NCBI GenBank assembly: GCA_026874595.1
Contig: CM049314.1
Span: forward strand, 37,429,229-37,493,228
Length of the DNA: 64,000 nt
Direction of reading: 5' to 3'
From: Sipunculus nudus
Lineage: Eukaryota > Annelida > Sipuncula > Golfingiida > Sipunculidae
The notes beneath the pieces are model-generated. The model saw only the letters and a program-made list of their open reading frames with translations, searched no databases and was not told the DNA's origin. The stretch's first letter is position 1, and the number at the start of each line of letters is the position of its first letter. The position numbers and the translations under genes are program-made. Positions 23,705 to 35,448 of the stretch are shown here, piece after piece.

Positions 23705-23725
23705 GTTTAGGTAATAGGGTGGTAA
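23689..23725. repeat. 15-bp perfect inverted repeat at env break
   Basis: TTACCACCCTATTAC is followed after seven bases by its exact complement GTAATAGGGTGGTAA. The left arm is env sequence; the right arm is a reversed copy of it, so the breakpoint shows local inversion or template switching. Confidence 0.85.
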
Positions 23726-23726
23726 C

Positions 23727-25546
23727 CAACATTGTACTAATTACTATCCCAGTTTTAATTAATTACTGGAATTAATAGTCAATTTCACACCTGGTGACGT
23801 TTTTACTCTTCTGAAGTAAGGAATTACTTATCTCATGAACATCCACACTTTCACAGCAATACACCACTTTGTGGACACAATTTAATGTACACTTTAATCA
23901 TTGTAACCCTGGTGGTTCAATACAAAATATAAAATGTAGCATGTCCAAGAATAAAATAAAATAGAAAAATTATAACATTCATCTAGTTTATGCACCAGCT
24001 GGGGGGGGGGGGGGGGAGGGATGAGTGCAGGGCAGAGGGGAAGCCTGCTAGTAGTGGCCAAGCTGGGCCAAGGTAAGCTGCCTGGGGTGGGTTACATAAT
24101 GCAAGTGAAGGCTGTACTACTAGGTGGGCTAGATGTAAACAACACTTGACATGGTGTATGAAAACATGAATAAAAGCTATTCATTCCAATCAATTTCTTT
24201 TGAAAGTTCAGATTTTAAAAGATTAAATCCTTATGCATATATGCTTGGAAAATTAAATCAACAGTGCCAAAATTGGACAAAATTTAAGGTATTGATTTTT
24301 TATTTATGCTAATAACTTGAAAAATTTGCAAAATTCAGATCTAATTTTGGGTAAACAATTGAATCTTGATTAAATAAAGTTATATTCCTGAAAAAAAAGT
24401 CTCTAGGTTCAGCAATTCTCATGTGAGTAAATATATTTCCTGATTTTTTTTTAAAAATTGCAGTATGTTTTAACCCATAACTTCAAAATAATACCCAATA
24501 CTAACCTAATTTTTGGTATGTTCATAGAAAATGTATAAAAGAATGTGAATACTAAATACGATCAAAAACAGATCAGTGGTTTTGATATTAGGCAGCCTTG
24601 AAGTGTAACAATGGCTTTTTTTTATGGAAAACAGAGTTTTTTTTCCTTAATATCTCGAAGGAACAAAGTCCTAATGACCCAATTTTCGGTATGGTAGGAG
24701 ATTTTGGGGACATCTAAAATTATGTCAACAGCCTGGGGAGCATAGAGATGTGCACTGAATGACCTACAGTCATCTAAGTGGACTGCTTGTCAATGTAAGG
24801 GAATACAACAAGAGCCTCCAAAAAAATTCAATAACTAGCCTAATTTTGCAGCTTTTATTTTCAAATTTCAGATTTTAACAGATTAAATCCTTATGTATAC
24901 ATGGTGTGAAAATTAAATCCACAGTACTTACAGGAAAAAACCGTGGCGTGGCCAAAGTTGGGCAAAATTTAAGGTACCAATTTTATATTTTTGCCAATAT
25001 TTAACAAAATTTAACAAATTTTGATCTAATTTTTGGTATACAATAAAATTTTGATTAATTACAGTTGTATTACTTGAAAAAAGTCCCTACCTTAAACACT
25101 TTTGGTCTTAAGTGACCAAATATCTATCTGATTTTTTTACAAAGTCCATTATGTTTGGGCCCATAACTTTTTCAAATTATATAATACTGACTTAATATCT
25201 GGCATGTACATAGGAACTATATAGAGGAATATTTATGGTAAATATGAAGAAAACCAGATGAGTGGTTTTGATATTAGGCAGTCCTGAAGTGTGTAAATAG
25301 ATTTCTAATAAAAAATTGAGGTTTTTCCTTAATATCTCAAAGGAACGAAGTCCTATTGACCCAATTTTTGGCATGGTAGGAGATTATGGGGACATCTAAC
25401 TGTATGCCAAAATTCAGATTCGTAGGTCGAACGGTGTCGAAACGTGCCAGTCTTACGGACGGACATCCAGACGGACAGACGGACGGACGGACGACGGACA
25501 ATGGACCATGACTATAGCTCAGATGACTTATAGTCAGCTGAGCTAA
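23727..25546. mobile_element. Tandemly built repeat with Helitron-like end
   Basis: No gene is visible. Two diverged direct repeats of about 620-650 bp occupy 24190-24760 and 24840-25400 (shared phrases include CAGATTTTAA.AGATTAAATCC, GTGGTTTTGATATTAGGCAG and GGTAGGAGATT). They are followed by a GGAC-rich tract (25455-25500) and by interleaved palindromes ending CTAA before a T, as at Helitron 3' ends. To the right, LTR sequence resumes directly. The left border is unclear. A run of 16 G lies at 24001-24016. Confidence 0.55.
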
Positions 25547-25782
25547 TAAAACTACTTGTATTACTTACAATTTTATGTTATGATAATTCCTATACCTTTA
25601 TTCTTTGTGCTTTACCTATTGACTGTTCATCCTCCTCTAAAAGTTTTATGCTATACATTCTACTTTAACATGATACATATACAATCATTATAGCATTTTG
25701 TATTCAAATACTGATACATATACAATAATCATAATACCTCATAATTACTCAATATAAAAACATGGTTTCTATACTCATAACA
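25547..25782 (-). mobile_element. LTR fragment, U3 side
   Basis: It matches 14629-14866 from TAAAACTA.TTGTATTAC to ACTCATAACA. The rest of the LTR has been displaced by the repeat to its left. Confidence 0.8.
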
Positions 25783-26327
25783 TCACCCTCTTGTTTAAAT
25801 TTTGAGTGGCCTCACTCAAGAAAAAAAATAAATATGAAAGAATTGCTAAACTCATGTAATGCTGACCCATGTAGCATGCTGACTCTGTGCGGGACATCAC
25901 TACAGGGGACTACATTCCATACTGGGGTGATAATTGAGTGTTGTAAGCTATCAGGTACTTTGTCTTTATCAGTTGTCAAATGAGGGTGGAAATTGTGGTC
26001 CCTGGTATGGGGGGTCTCGAAGGTGATGTAACTGATCCTATAAACGTGGTTTGTGGATGCCAGGTAAAGGATGCTTATGTCAGAATTGTTTGGAAAAGAC
26101 GTGGAGCTGTCTTCAGTCCCTGATAATAGACAGAACTGAAGAGTTTGATGAAGTTTTGGGTTTATTGCTCTTGACCAATGCAAACATTGAGACCCTTTTG
26201 TAATGACATTTTATTAATTTGACAAATGAGGGTATGGATAAGGTATGTGTGGATTTTTGGGTTTGGGGTATATATATATAGGGTGATGAATCAGGTTAAA
26301 TCCTTAAGTCTTATACTGTATTCCAGC
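25783..26327 (+). promoter_or_regulatory. CRP-beta leader and promoter
   Basis: A TGAGTG-GCCT-CACTCA stem-loop lies at 25803-25818, the CCAAT/AAACA motif at 26173-26193 and a TATA box at 26268-26280. It is about 98 percent identical by eye to 14867-15429. Confidence 0.65.
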
Positions 26328-26982
26328 ATGATGGCGCTTTCTCAACCTGTATCTGACGTTGTAGCACATTTTATGGCTGGAAGAAGAAGTTTATCTGTGT
26401 GTGGCGATGGTTGTGGGGGGTACACCACTTGTTTTAGTGGATACATGTGCATAGGGGGGGATCTCCTATAGGGTGTGTAAACTATGTGATGAAGCCGTTA
26501 TGGCGCTTTGTACAGAAGAAATGGACGTTGCTTTACACTTGAAAGTCTTGTGTTGGCCGACACCAGTTCAGAGTTTGCCATACAGAGTTAAGTAAATGGC
26601 ACATTGCAACCCCTGGGTGTTATTCAACATGTGCCGGAGTCTGCAGCTGATATCTCAGCTTGGATATCCTAGGTGGCAGCTTGCCTGCCAGTGTGCCCGG
26701 TGCCAGGCCAGGTACCAAAGACAATTAACATTATTCCATAAGTATCCTAACACTGCCACCATAGTGAAAGCAGTGGAGGTCTTGGTTCTACACAATGAGT
26801 TTCACGGCCCTGAGGGGGAGCACTTGTTTACTTTGCAGCATCAAGCTGCATGGCATGTGGCCGTGCACACCCGAACAACTGTAAGGGTAAACAAGCTGAA
26901 GAGGGATGGGCATCTCACCAGAATGACCCAGAAGTTGGTGCTTTACCATCAGGCCGTGGCTAAGCTAGAAGGATTTACTTAG
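26328..26982 (+). pseudogene. CRP-beta, full span, two frameshifts
   Basis: This is the best beta copy. All family blocks are present: C-x3-C-x5-C, YRVC-x2-C, H-x3-C, LGYPRWQLAC-x-C-x2-C, GPEGEHLFTLQHQAAWHVAV and the C-terminal YHQAVAKLEGF. The frame is broken by the shared seven-G run near 26452-26460 and by one extra A near 26541. From 26596 to the stop the frame is open. TAG at 26980-26982 is immediately followed by GTATGT. The env 3' tip lies on the other strand to the right (29515-29620), beyond an inserted foldback element. Confidence 0.75.
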
Positions 26983-27367
26983 GTATGTACATATAAGATT
27001 TAATTTATATATTATATATGTATATATATATATATTTTTTTTCTTTTTGTCGGTTTGTTTTATATATTTTTTTGTAGTTATATTTATGTAACTATATGTA
27101 ATTTAATAATAATCTATATATTACTGTTAACTCTTAAACTTGTAAAGCACAAGACACAGTACTTGACTAAATATTAATTCTAGAATATACTATATAGCTT
27201 CAAAAACAAAACAATGATAACATGAATAATGCTTATATGTATGTGCTAAGATAAAAGATATACCTATGCAATAGTATATATAGCTATGATAAGTACAAAA
27301 AAATAACATAAATTGCTACATAAGGTATATATGTAATCTATTTGTGGTATAACATATTCATATATAT
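26983..27367. other. CRP-beta 3' flank
   Basis: AT-rich, starting with the donor-like GTATGT. It continues after the foldback insertion at 29365. No gene is visible. Confidence 0.5.
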
Positions 27368-29364
27368 GTCAAGGCCCAGATCGCGATCTGGACGGATCTT
27401 AGATCTGTCCAGCCCAAATTGCGATCGCAGTTCAGGCCGGCCCAAACTGCGATCGCAATCCAGGCTGGCCAGATCTTAGATCTGTCCAGCCTATATTGCG
27501 ATCGCAGTTTAGTCCGGCCCAGATTGCGATCTTGTCTTTCTTGCTTCAGGATCGCAATCTGGACTGGACAGATCTAAGATCTGTCCAGTCAAGATTGCGA
27601 TCCTAAACTTGACCAGCCCATATTGCGATCCATGTGATCCAAGTGTTTCAGCTTTTTAATTTATAGTTATTTTAAAATTTAGAAAAAGTAAAATATGTCA
27701 AAATTTTAAAATTTTACTCAGACAAGTACTGATTTAATATGTCAATATGCTTCACTAATAATATTAAGACTCGTGGCTGTATCAGCTGTCACAAGACTAT
27801 GTAAATATTCAAAATATGTATTGCTGGTTCCTCAATTTATGTTAATAAAATTAAACTTGCCCATCTCTAGTTTTCTCCTTGTACAATTTATAGGGTATTC
27901 TTATGCTTGAGTTATTTTTTATTCTTATAATGGTTTCATAGCTGAGATTTCTTTTAAATTTTTTTTTACATTTTTTTAAATAAAAATATTTAAATATGAT
28001 AAAAAATCAGATCTTAGACAAGTTCTCGTTATGATTTCTGTAATGTTGATAATTGTCATAAGACTTTTGCTATGTCTAGTGCTTAGATTGATGTAAAAGT
28101 AGTCCAAAGTGAATATAATAGTTTTATGTTTAAATATAAATTAAAGCCATAAAACCAGGTACTTATGATCATTATGATCATACTTATAATCAATTTGTGA
28201 AATTTGTAAATTCTGGATTCTCAAGAACTTTGTTTTGCTGAAACTGAATAAATACCAGACATGATAAGAATACTTTGCAAATATATTTGAATGCGAATAT
28301 GATTATATGTACTCCATAATTTCATGCTGAAAATAGAAATACAGGTATAAATGAAAGTATTTGAATACAAATGCAAATACTTTCAAAATGTAATCATGAA
28401 TGTATTCATGAATATATTCTATAATATTATTTTTATAATCATTTATTTCAATTATATTATTAAAAGATCTTTTCATATGATGCTGTAATTATTTTTAATT
28501 TAAATTATATTTGACTCAATATTTGTTATTAATTTATAATAAATAGTTATATTATTTAAGTTTTATCCTTGGGTAGGAATAACCAGTAACTATTAAATAA
28601 AAGTTCTCATTTGTAAAAATCAGAATTACCATGACTGATAATGGACAGGTTTTTTTTCAAATAATTCTGCTGCAATGTAGATAAAGTTATATGGCCAAGT
28701 CAAAACCTATGTGAAAACAGCACACCATTCCAACTGTATATAATATAAATGATATCAATCCTCTTCCCTGTCTCCAAGAATATTATCATAATCTTACATA
28801 ACTTGAGTTAAACACCATCAGCTCATAATGCAGCTTATATTACCACACAAAACCTGCACTTGACTACCTCCTCTTTCAAATCATATTTTGTGAGCATATA
28901 AAACCCATGGGTTCTTTTTTCAACAACCATGCAATACTAAATGAGTTGGTGATACATCCCATGTTTCACTCCTGTGATATAAATGAGTGAAAATTGCCTT
29001 TCTGTATTATAATTGTATTTATTATGGGAAAATGGTACAATGCAATACCAAATGAGTTGGTAAAACAACCAATGTTTCACTCCTGTGATCGTAAAAGCAT
29101 GGATTGCAATATGGGCTGGTCAAGTTTAGGATCGCAATCTCGGCTGGACTGATCTTAGATCTGTCCAGACCAGATTGCAATCCTGAAGCAAGAAAGACAG
29201 GATCGCAGTCTGGGCCGGACTAAACTGCGATCGCAGTCTAGGCTGGACGGATCTAAGATCTGGCCAGCCTGGATTGCGATCGCAGTTTGGGCCGGCCTGA
29301 ACTGCGATCGCAATTTGGGCTGGACAGATCTAAGATCAGTCCAGATCGCGATCTGGGCCTTGAC
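27368..29364. mobile_element. Foldback element with 265-bp inverted arms
   Basis: GTCAAGGCCCAGATCGCGAT at the left end and its complement at the right end (…CTGGGCCTTGAC) bound a 2.0-kb element. The arms (27368-27632 and 29100-29364) are near-perfect inverted copies. They are built from repeated modules: AGATCTAAGATCT-type palindromes, GCGATCGCAGTT and CAGCCC/CGGCCC phrases. The 1.45-kb core is AT-rich and has no gene. It interrupts the CRP-env spacer; the TA-rich target makes the target duplication unreadable. I do not recognise the family. Confidence 0.85.
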
Positions 29365-29754
29365 ATATATATGTTCGTAGACTATATGACACTGATACGG
29401 TCTATACCCATAAGTACTATTTTTTTTAAACATTAATATTACATAACATCGACATTTATAATACACATGAAACTATTCATAAACACATATATATCATTAT
29501 CATCAATAACCTAGGACTAAGGAGACCAAGGCGCACATTCCCTGTAAATCCTTCCAGGATACAAAGTATTGTTTGTACCTGTATCACTATTTGGGGGAGC
29601 AGATGCCTGAATCAGTGGCAGTTCCATGCATGCTAGGCTTCCTTAACCATCATATTAAGTCAGTAAACATATCATTTAAAAAAAATGTATTTTCACAAAA
29701 AAAAACTGAGACTGTACAGTGCATGAACATCCCAAATTATCACCCACCCTTCGA
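29365..29754 (-). pseudogene. env: env 3' end remnant and flank
   Basis: After AT-rich flank, the minus strand at about 29515-29620 encodes a decayed end of env (IQASAPP-like block, NTLYPG). This restores the CRP-then-convergent-env order for the beta module. The remainder joins R2. Confidence 0.55.
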
Positions 29755-30575
29755 CCTGAAACACCTGATGTCGATCTATTGAACTACTCTGATGGTCCTG
29801 CAAATTTGCAATATTAGTGTCCATATATCGATATATCGATATGTTGCGATGGTAGATGCCATGGACAAAGATTTAGCGTGTACTACAGCCTCTTTTTCCG
29901 TTGTCAAACCCAGCACACCGACCAGTATAACACCTGACCAAGACAAGGAAGGTGAACATGTTGCCAGTACATCGGGTAATACGGCACCCAACCAAGACAA
30001 GCAAAGTGAACACCAAGAAGAGGAACTAGTAGGTCCCAGGGCTAGAAAAAGGGCCCGCAAATTGTCCAGCACCTCTGATGAAAGTGAAATTGATAGAGCT
30101 TCACAGCGGAAACGCTCAAGTAAGCGAGTGGCAGATATTAGTATTGATATATATCAAAAATCGATTGCCAAACCTTTAACGATAATTGATATGAAAATTG
30201 CTGGCGATTGCCAGCCCTAATGAAGTTATTTAATTTTTGTATTCAATCAGAATCAGCAAGTCATATATACGTAGACAAACATGAATACATGATTACATGT
30301 TAATTACTAGTTATAAGATACCTAGGAAACTTCACAGACACATTAAAATCATGTTTAAACAGAAACAGTCCAACTGGTATATATATGAGTACACACTCAG
30401 AACAAGGACCAACTCGACATACAGCAGTCATACTGACAATATCAATTCACCAGTAGAAGTCAACAAAGAAGTCAAGTATACATCACCAGACAGGTATATA
30501 TTGTTAACAACTGCGAATACACCTAAGTGAAATCAAGACAAATACAAATTTAGAAGACATTAGAAGGAGATTGTG
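29755..30575. repeat. R2, copy 2, with 297-bp extra segment
   Basis: It matches 1770-2280 and 63046-63540. At the TATCGATATAT landmark it carries about 297 bp (29841-30137) absent from the other two copies, and it ends earlier than they do, against R1. Confidence 0.75.
29849..30220 (+). other. Open frame in the R2 extra segment
   Basis: An ATG at 29849 (MVDAMDKDL) opens a frame through an acidic, Ser/Thr-rich stretch with two DQDK/NQDK phrases and a basic RARKRARKL cluster that could be a nuclear localisation signal. The last 30 codons come from R2 itself. I do not recognise it. It may be a captured exon, or ancestral coding sequence lost from the other copies. Confidence 0.35.
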
Positions 30576-30581
30576 ACTTGC

Positions 30582-33500
30582 AACTTTTATAAGCATCCAA
30601 CTGTAAAACTGCCATGCAATTCTTGGTTTGATCATATGATGGTTAAACTGCATTATCTTCACTGTGCCGACTTTATTGGCTCAGAATGAATAATGTTCAG
30701 AATGCAGGACTGATGTATGCAAAAGAGAAGGGATTTGCATTTAGCAATAGGAGATGAATATAGTGGATTTTGAAGAATACAATAATAGAAGGATGCATAA
30801 TCTTTCATTTGTTTGTTCAGTTCATCTTAAATTCTTTCTGGACAAAGTTCAAACCAGGAAAGTACTCATTTCTTTGGAGAAGCAAAGAAGCAGGAAATAT
30901 CAATTATTAAAACTCTTCATGTATCAAAAGCAACTCTTGCCTTACTTTCCTGAGAATTGGCTTCAATACATTGGGCAGATGATGAACAAATGAATACATG
31001 GATGACTGAGTGATGAAAAAGTTCTAAAATTTGTGAATGGACCCTGTTTCAGAGTATCACTGAATACAAGAACAGATGTAAAGTCGCAACTAACCAGACA
31101 AGGGTAAAACCTGAAATATGGAGGGCAAGAGTAACAGCTGAAGTCCAAAGAATTATTAAGTCACCATCAATTTGACAAGTGTGGCCTTAACCTTGCGCCT
31201 TACCACTTGCCTTGTTACTTATTGCAAGGTGGTTAGGATGAGTTTAATCACTACTCAGGACCTATGACAGGGAAGAACACTGGTAGCATGCAGTGAATGT
31301 ATACCAGGCAAATTTGTTAGGGTAAATAATTGATAATGAGGAACCTGTATGCAACAAAACAGCACATCAATGACAATGACAAACTGCATGAGTTCTAAAA
31401 CAGAAAAATTCATGAATGAATGACCATAAAATAACTAAATGTAGACCAACATAGAAATCAGGGCACATGAATGAAATTGAAGGGAAGATGAGTTGCACGA
31501 AAACAGGAGCTTAGAATACATGAATAGTTATCAAGATACCACAAGTAGAATCTATGTATTAAGTATTAAGTATTAAGGCACATGTATGATTATTAAGATC
31601 TTATATGAGTTACAAATTAAGAATATCAGAGCACATGAATGATAATGAAAAATCTATGTTGAACGTATAGGGAATGTCAGAGCACATTTGTTATACTGTA
31701 CAAAAGAAAATATTTGCAGTGCAAATGTAGAACAAGTAGGTCAATTTATTTAATCAATCCTACACATATATATTGTTAAAAGTTCCTGGTGAATGACTTC
31801 CATTTATTTCTTGACCATCTGGGGGTTGGTATTTTTATGCCAAATCCCCAGACTCTGCAGGAGTTTGATTTGTATTGTTGGCAGGATTTTTTTGTTTTGT
31901 TTTCTCAACCAACAGTCCGCAGAAGGTTCTTTTATCAGTCAATTAACACCATTTGGAACTGCTTTTGTGTACTTCTTGACCAGACACTGCAAAAAGGTCA
32001 ATGAGGCTTCTGTGTAATTTCTTGGCAAACTATGTTTAGTATATATGTCGATTGCCAAGTATGCAAAACTTCTGTATATTTCTTTACTAACCGGAGGTTG
32101 ATATATGTGTCCATTACTTATAGTCTTAAAGACTCCTGTACATTTCCTGCCCATTATAAATGCACTGATAAGTTAGCAAAAAAACAGCTTATCTACACAG
32201 CAAAAGACGTGCTTAGTCTAAAGGGTTCAATAAAACTGACCATCATGAGGTGATAAAAGGTTTATGAGAAACCAAGGCAACACTGTGACAACATGCACAG
32301 CTACCAGGCAAATGAATAATAAAATTTAATGAACTAAATGAGGTATGGTATTAATGGTTGTCAGAAGGCAGAATACAAAGGATCATGAAAGGCAAAGGCA
32401 AACAAGGTGCAGAATGGAACAACTTCTAGGCAACTGTAAAGGATAGCAGTGAAATGGCTTGGAGGAGAAAGACAAAAAAAAAAAAGAAATAATGGTAAAC
32501 TGTGGAAAACTGCATGTATGTGGTTCAATTGCAGTCTATATTGAGCAAACATGGAACTGAACAAGATTAAGATGATTAAATCTGAAACTAAGTTGATCAA
32601 ACAGACCTGAGAGTCCAACAGAAAAGACAATGTAACATCTTCGTATGACAAGAAATATAGTGTAGTCACACAAATCATGTATGGAATATAAAATTCAATG
32701 CTTCTCAACACATCAATGGCCAAAATGTGAAAATTTACCTTGCCAGATGCAAAGTACTGGCAATATGAATATGACATGGTAAGTAAACAAAGGGTGAAGA
32801 AACCTGCATACAACTGCTGTGTCAGGTGTGAGGGTAAGACTGACACCTCAGAAGATTTAACCTGCAAATTGGGGGTAAGTAACGTGAGGTAAAAAGGGTT
32901 CTCACTTTTGTTTGTGTAATTAGATTTTTTAGTGTTTTTCCAAATTTTTTTTCAAACTTGTTTTTCATACAAATTCCTTTTCAACCACTTCAGCTGCTCA
33001 GGCCTCAGTGTTTTATTTATATTTTTATTCATTCACCATTTACAGGGTCTTGATGACATACACCAATGGGATCTTTAATGTATGCCCTGCTTCTTGTGAT
33101 GTATCATGGGCCGATTTCTGAGTGTATTAACCTAAACCTGTTTAATGTCCTGTATACAAAGAGTACAAAATCAGTAAAGGAACAAGAGAGAGGACAGCTG
33201 TATTCAGCTGTTTCCAAGAATGATTTACAGGAGTTTGTAAGGAACACATAAAAACATAAAGACAGGTAACAGCAAGACTGGGGAGATATGTTGGTAATTT
33301 TTTTTTTTCATTTCAAGGGGTTGACAGAATATGAAACATCAAGTGCAAGAAAAAACACTGGTAATCTGGTATTACAGCAATTGCCACAAGTCTCAAGGAG
33401 TCCTGCTGTCATCACTACACAAACAGGATGCATTTCATAAATGGCCTGATGGAATGAAAAATGATAGATATGTGTTGAGAGGGCATCAGATTGTGGAAGA

Positions 33501-33670
33501 AAAAACAAAGGCAAACATTTTGAAGACATGTACAACAAGGCAACACAACAACTGTAAATAAGATATTGAAAAATTCTCAAAAGAACGGATGAAAGTCATA
33601 ATCTTGAAGGACAGAATAAAAGAACTGTTGTGATTATTATTCAGTGATGAGTAGTAGAAATACTTATAAA
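30582..33670. repeat. R1, copy 2, longer version
   Basis: It matches 4067-6820 over nearly its whole length and adds about 400 bp (33170-33560) not present there. That extra part contains a 76-codon plus frame (33331-33558) with spaced Cys/His that could be a coding remnant, but I cannot assign it. No other gene is visible. Confidence 0.8.
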
Positions 33671-33753
33671 ATAAGAGGTTCTTGACTGGGTGAGTACCGT
33701 AGTCATGGATATTTGAGTCACAGATAGTTTCGATATGATACTGTTATCCTGGC

Positions 33754-33756
<3 letters not shown>

Positions 33757-33811
<55 letters not shown>

Positions 33812-34011
33812 CAAAGTAATACACATAGAATTTCAATACATCATGGTAAAAGCGCATGACCATGCAGGGGAGCATTAATAATGTATCATAAACAGTTAGT
33901 TTTACTTCATGTACTACAGAACTGTTAGTACCTGAAGAGTGAGCCGGCTAGTCAGCTGTACTCATGAAACAGTTCTGTAGTACATGGGGTAAAACTAACT
34001 GTTTAAGTTAC

Positions 34012-34053
<42 letters not shown>
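33757..34053. repeat. Hairpin of 37-bp arms between two (TA)n tracts
   Basis: A (TA)n run at 33757-33809 and another at about 34013-34053 flank a fold-back: AAACAGTTAGTTTTAC... (33889-33925) and its near-perfect complement (33968-34004), with a 42-base loop. It looks like a short MITE inserted in TA repeats. No gene is seen. Confidence 0.75.
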
Positions 34054-34057
<4 letters not shown>

Positions 34058-34265
34058 GCATATTAAATGTAACAGATACAAAGATTATTAATGGTAACAT
34101 ATAAAAAGATTAGATATAAAGGATTTCTTCATATTTTAAGAAACTTTAATGCAGGCAATCAGGGATATCACAAAATATTATACTTGTGTTGTTGTAACGA
34201 CGTACGCAACACAAAGGAAACTGATTGGGGGGGGGGGGGGGGGGGGGAGGGAATGCCCAAGATAT
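34054..34265. other. Left flank of the full element
   Basis: No gene. It ends in a run of 19 G and GAGGGAATGCCCAAGATAT, which resembles the GGGGGGAATGACCCAGATAT inside an LTR, so the full element may abut an LTR remnant. Confidence 0.45.
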
Positions 34266-35448
34266 TGTTATAAGGCTGGGGGGGAATGACCCAGATATAA
34301 CAAGGGATAGATTGTAAATCAAGTCTCTTTATTCTGAATCTTCGGCATAGTGATTATTCACATAATTATCCTTGGTGATCACATTAGTATATAATAATTT
34401 GACATTCGACTTCACACGGTATTGATACTTCACATAGCAGTACTCTTCTTAATAATTCTTAATGCTTCCAGTCAGTCTGTTCTTCTAATATAATATAGTT
34501 TTTGTTACATAATGTACATCACTTCACGATAGTCACTTAATACACACAGATCGTATCAGTGTCTCTTGCTAATACAGCTTGAGATACAATAGTTACCTCC
34601 TGTTGTTACAGATAGTGACAGCACCAAGAACTGAACGATCAGCCGGGAGACCCGATGACCACTGCTTGATTTCATCTATTACCATCTTCTTATTCGTTCA
34701 TTCGCTGACTGCTGCTGACTGACTTATCTATCCCTGACTACCTATATATATCTTTACATGGGTCTCTCTGCCCAGACTTGTATATAATAAACTTGTATAT
34801 ATTCCATTTATTGTTGTTCATTTTACTTTCAAATCTAGGATTTGTACTAGGTGCTCCCTTATGTAACAAAGCTGAACTGTTGATGCCTGTTGTATGAGAG
34901 TTGTTGCTGACGTAGTGGCTAGATCTGGTGAATGTTCTTTTATGACTTAATTGTGACCGTATGTCTGGATTATGTAAATTGTGTTGAAATAATGTATGCA
35001 AGAGTTGTCTGTTCCTTTCACTGCATGTGTGTCCGCCGAGACTTTATGAGTTTATTACTGTATGGTCAGTGCTATTAATTGTGACATGTACCAACAAGTC
35101 TGTCTATGAACTTCTGCCTTCTCTCTATCTGGCTTAAACGAATATTTACTATCCGTGACTTCTGTGTCTTTTATGTTAACTACATCCTTGTTCTCTTTCT
35201 TTCTAAGATATAAGACATTTATATTACTTAATAGTAATTATTACATTCATAACTGGTTCACCCTAAATGTTTCTAGATATCTTGGCATTCAATCTTTTTT
35301 TAACAGTATATCTGTGACTATTCTAAATGAACCTCAATTTACACTACTATTTACTATACATTCCATTAAAACAACAATGAATACCTACACCTTTCAATAA
35401 TTATCATCATTATAAAAAATAAGATAAACATAAGTTCTCTACTCATAT
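34266..35448 (-). mobile_element. 3' LTR of full element
   Basis: In element orientation it starts TGATATGAG and ends CCTTATAACA. A TATATATAGG promoter element is at about 34743-34751 and AATAAA at 34328-34333. This gives a U3 of about 0.7 kb, an R of about 0.4 kb and a short U5 with a poly-C/G tract just before the end. Confidence 0.85.

Noticed and set aside
32361-32867. 168-codon minus-strand frame in R1
   Set aside because: The R1 counterpart at 5805-6265 is broken into two frames and the protein is hydrophobic low-complexity without family features; I see no support for a gene.
33641-33826. Minus-strand reading frame rich in Ile-Tyr
   Set aside because: It is translation of the (TA)n tract, with no coding character.
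34738-35001. Minus-strand frames inside LTRs (also 47835-48098)
   Set aside because: They lie in the LTR and are repeated only because the LTRs are identical; there is no protein feature.
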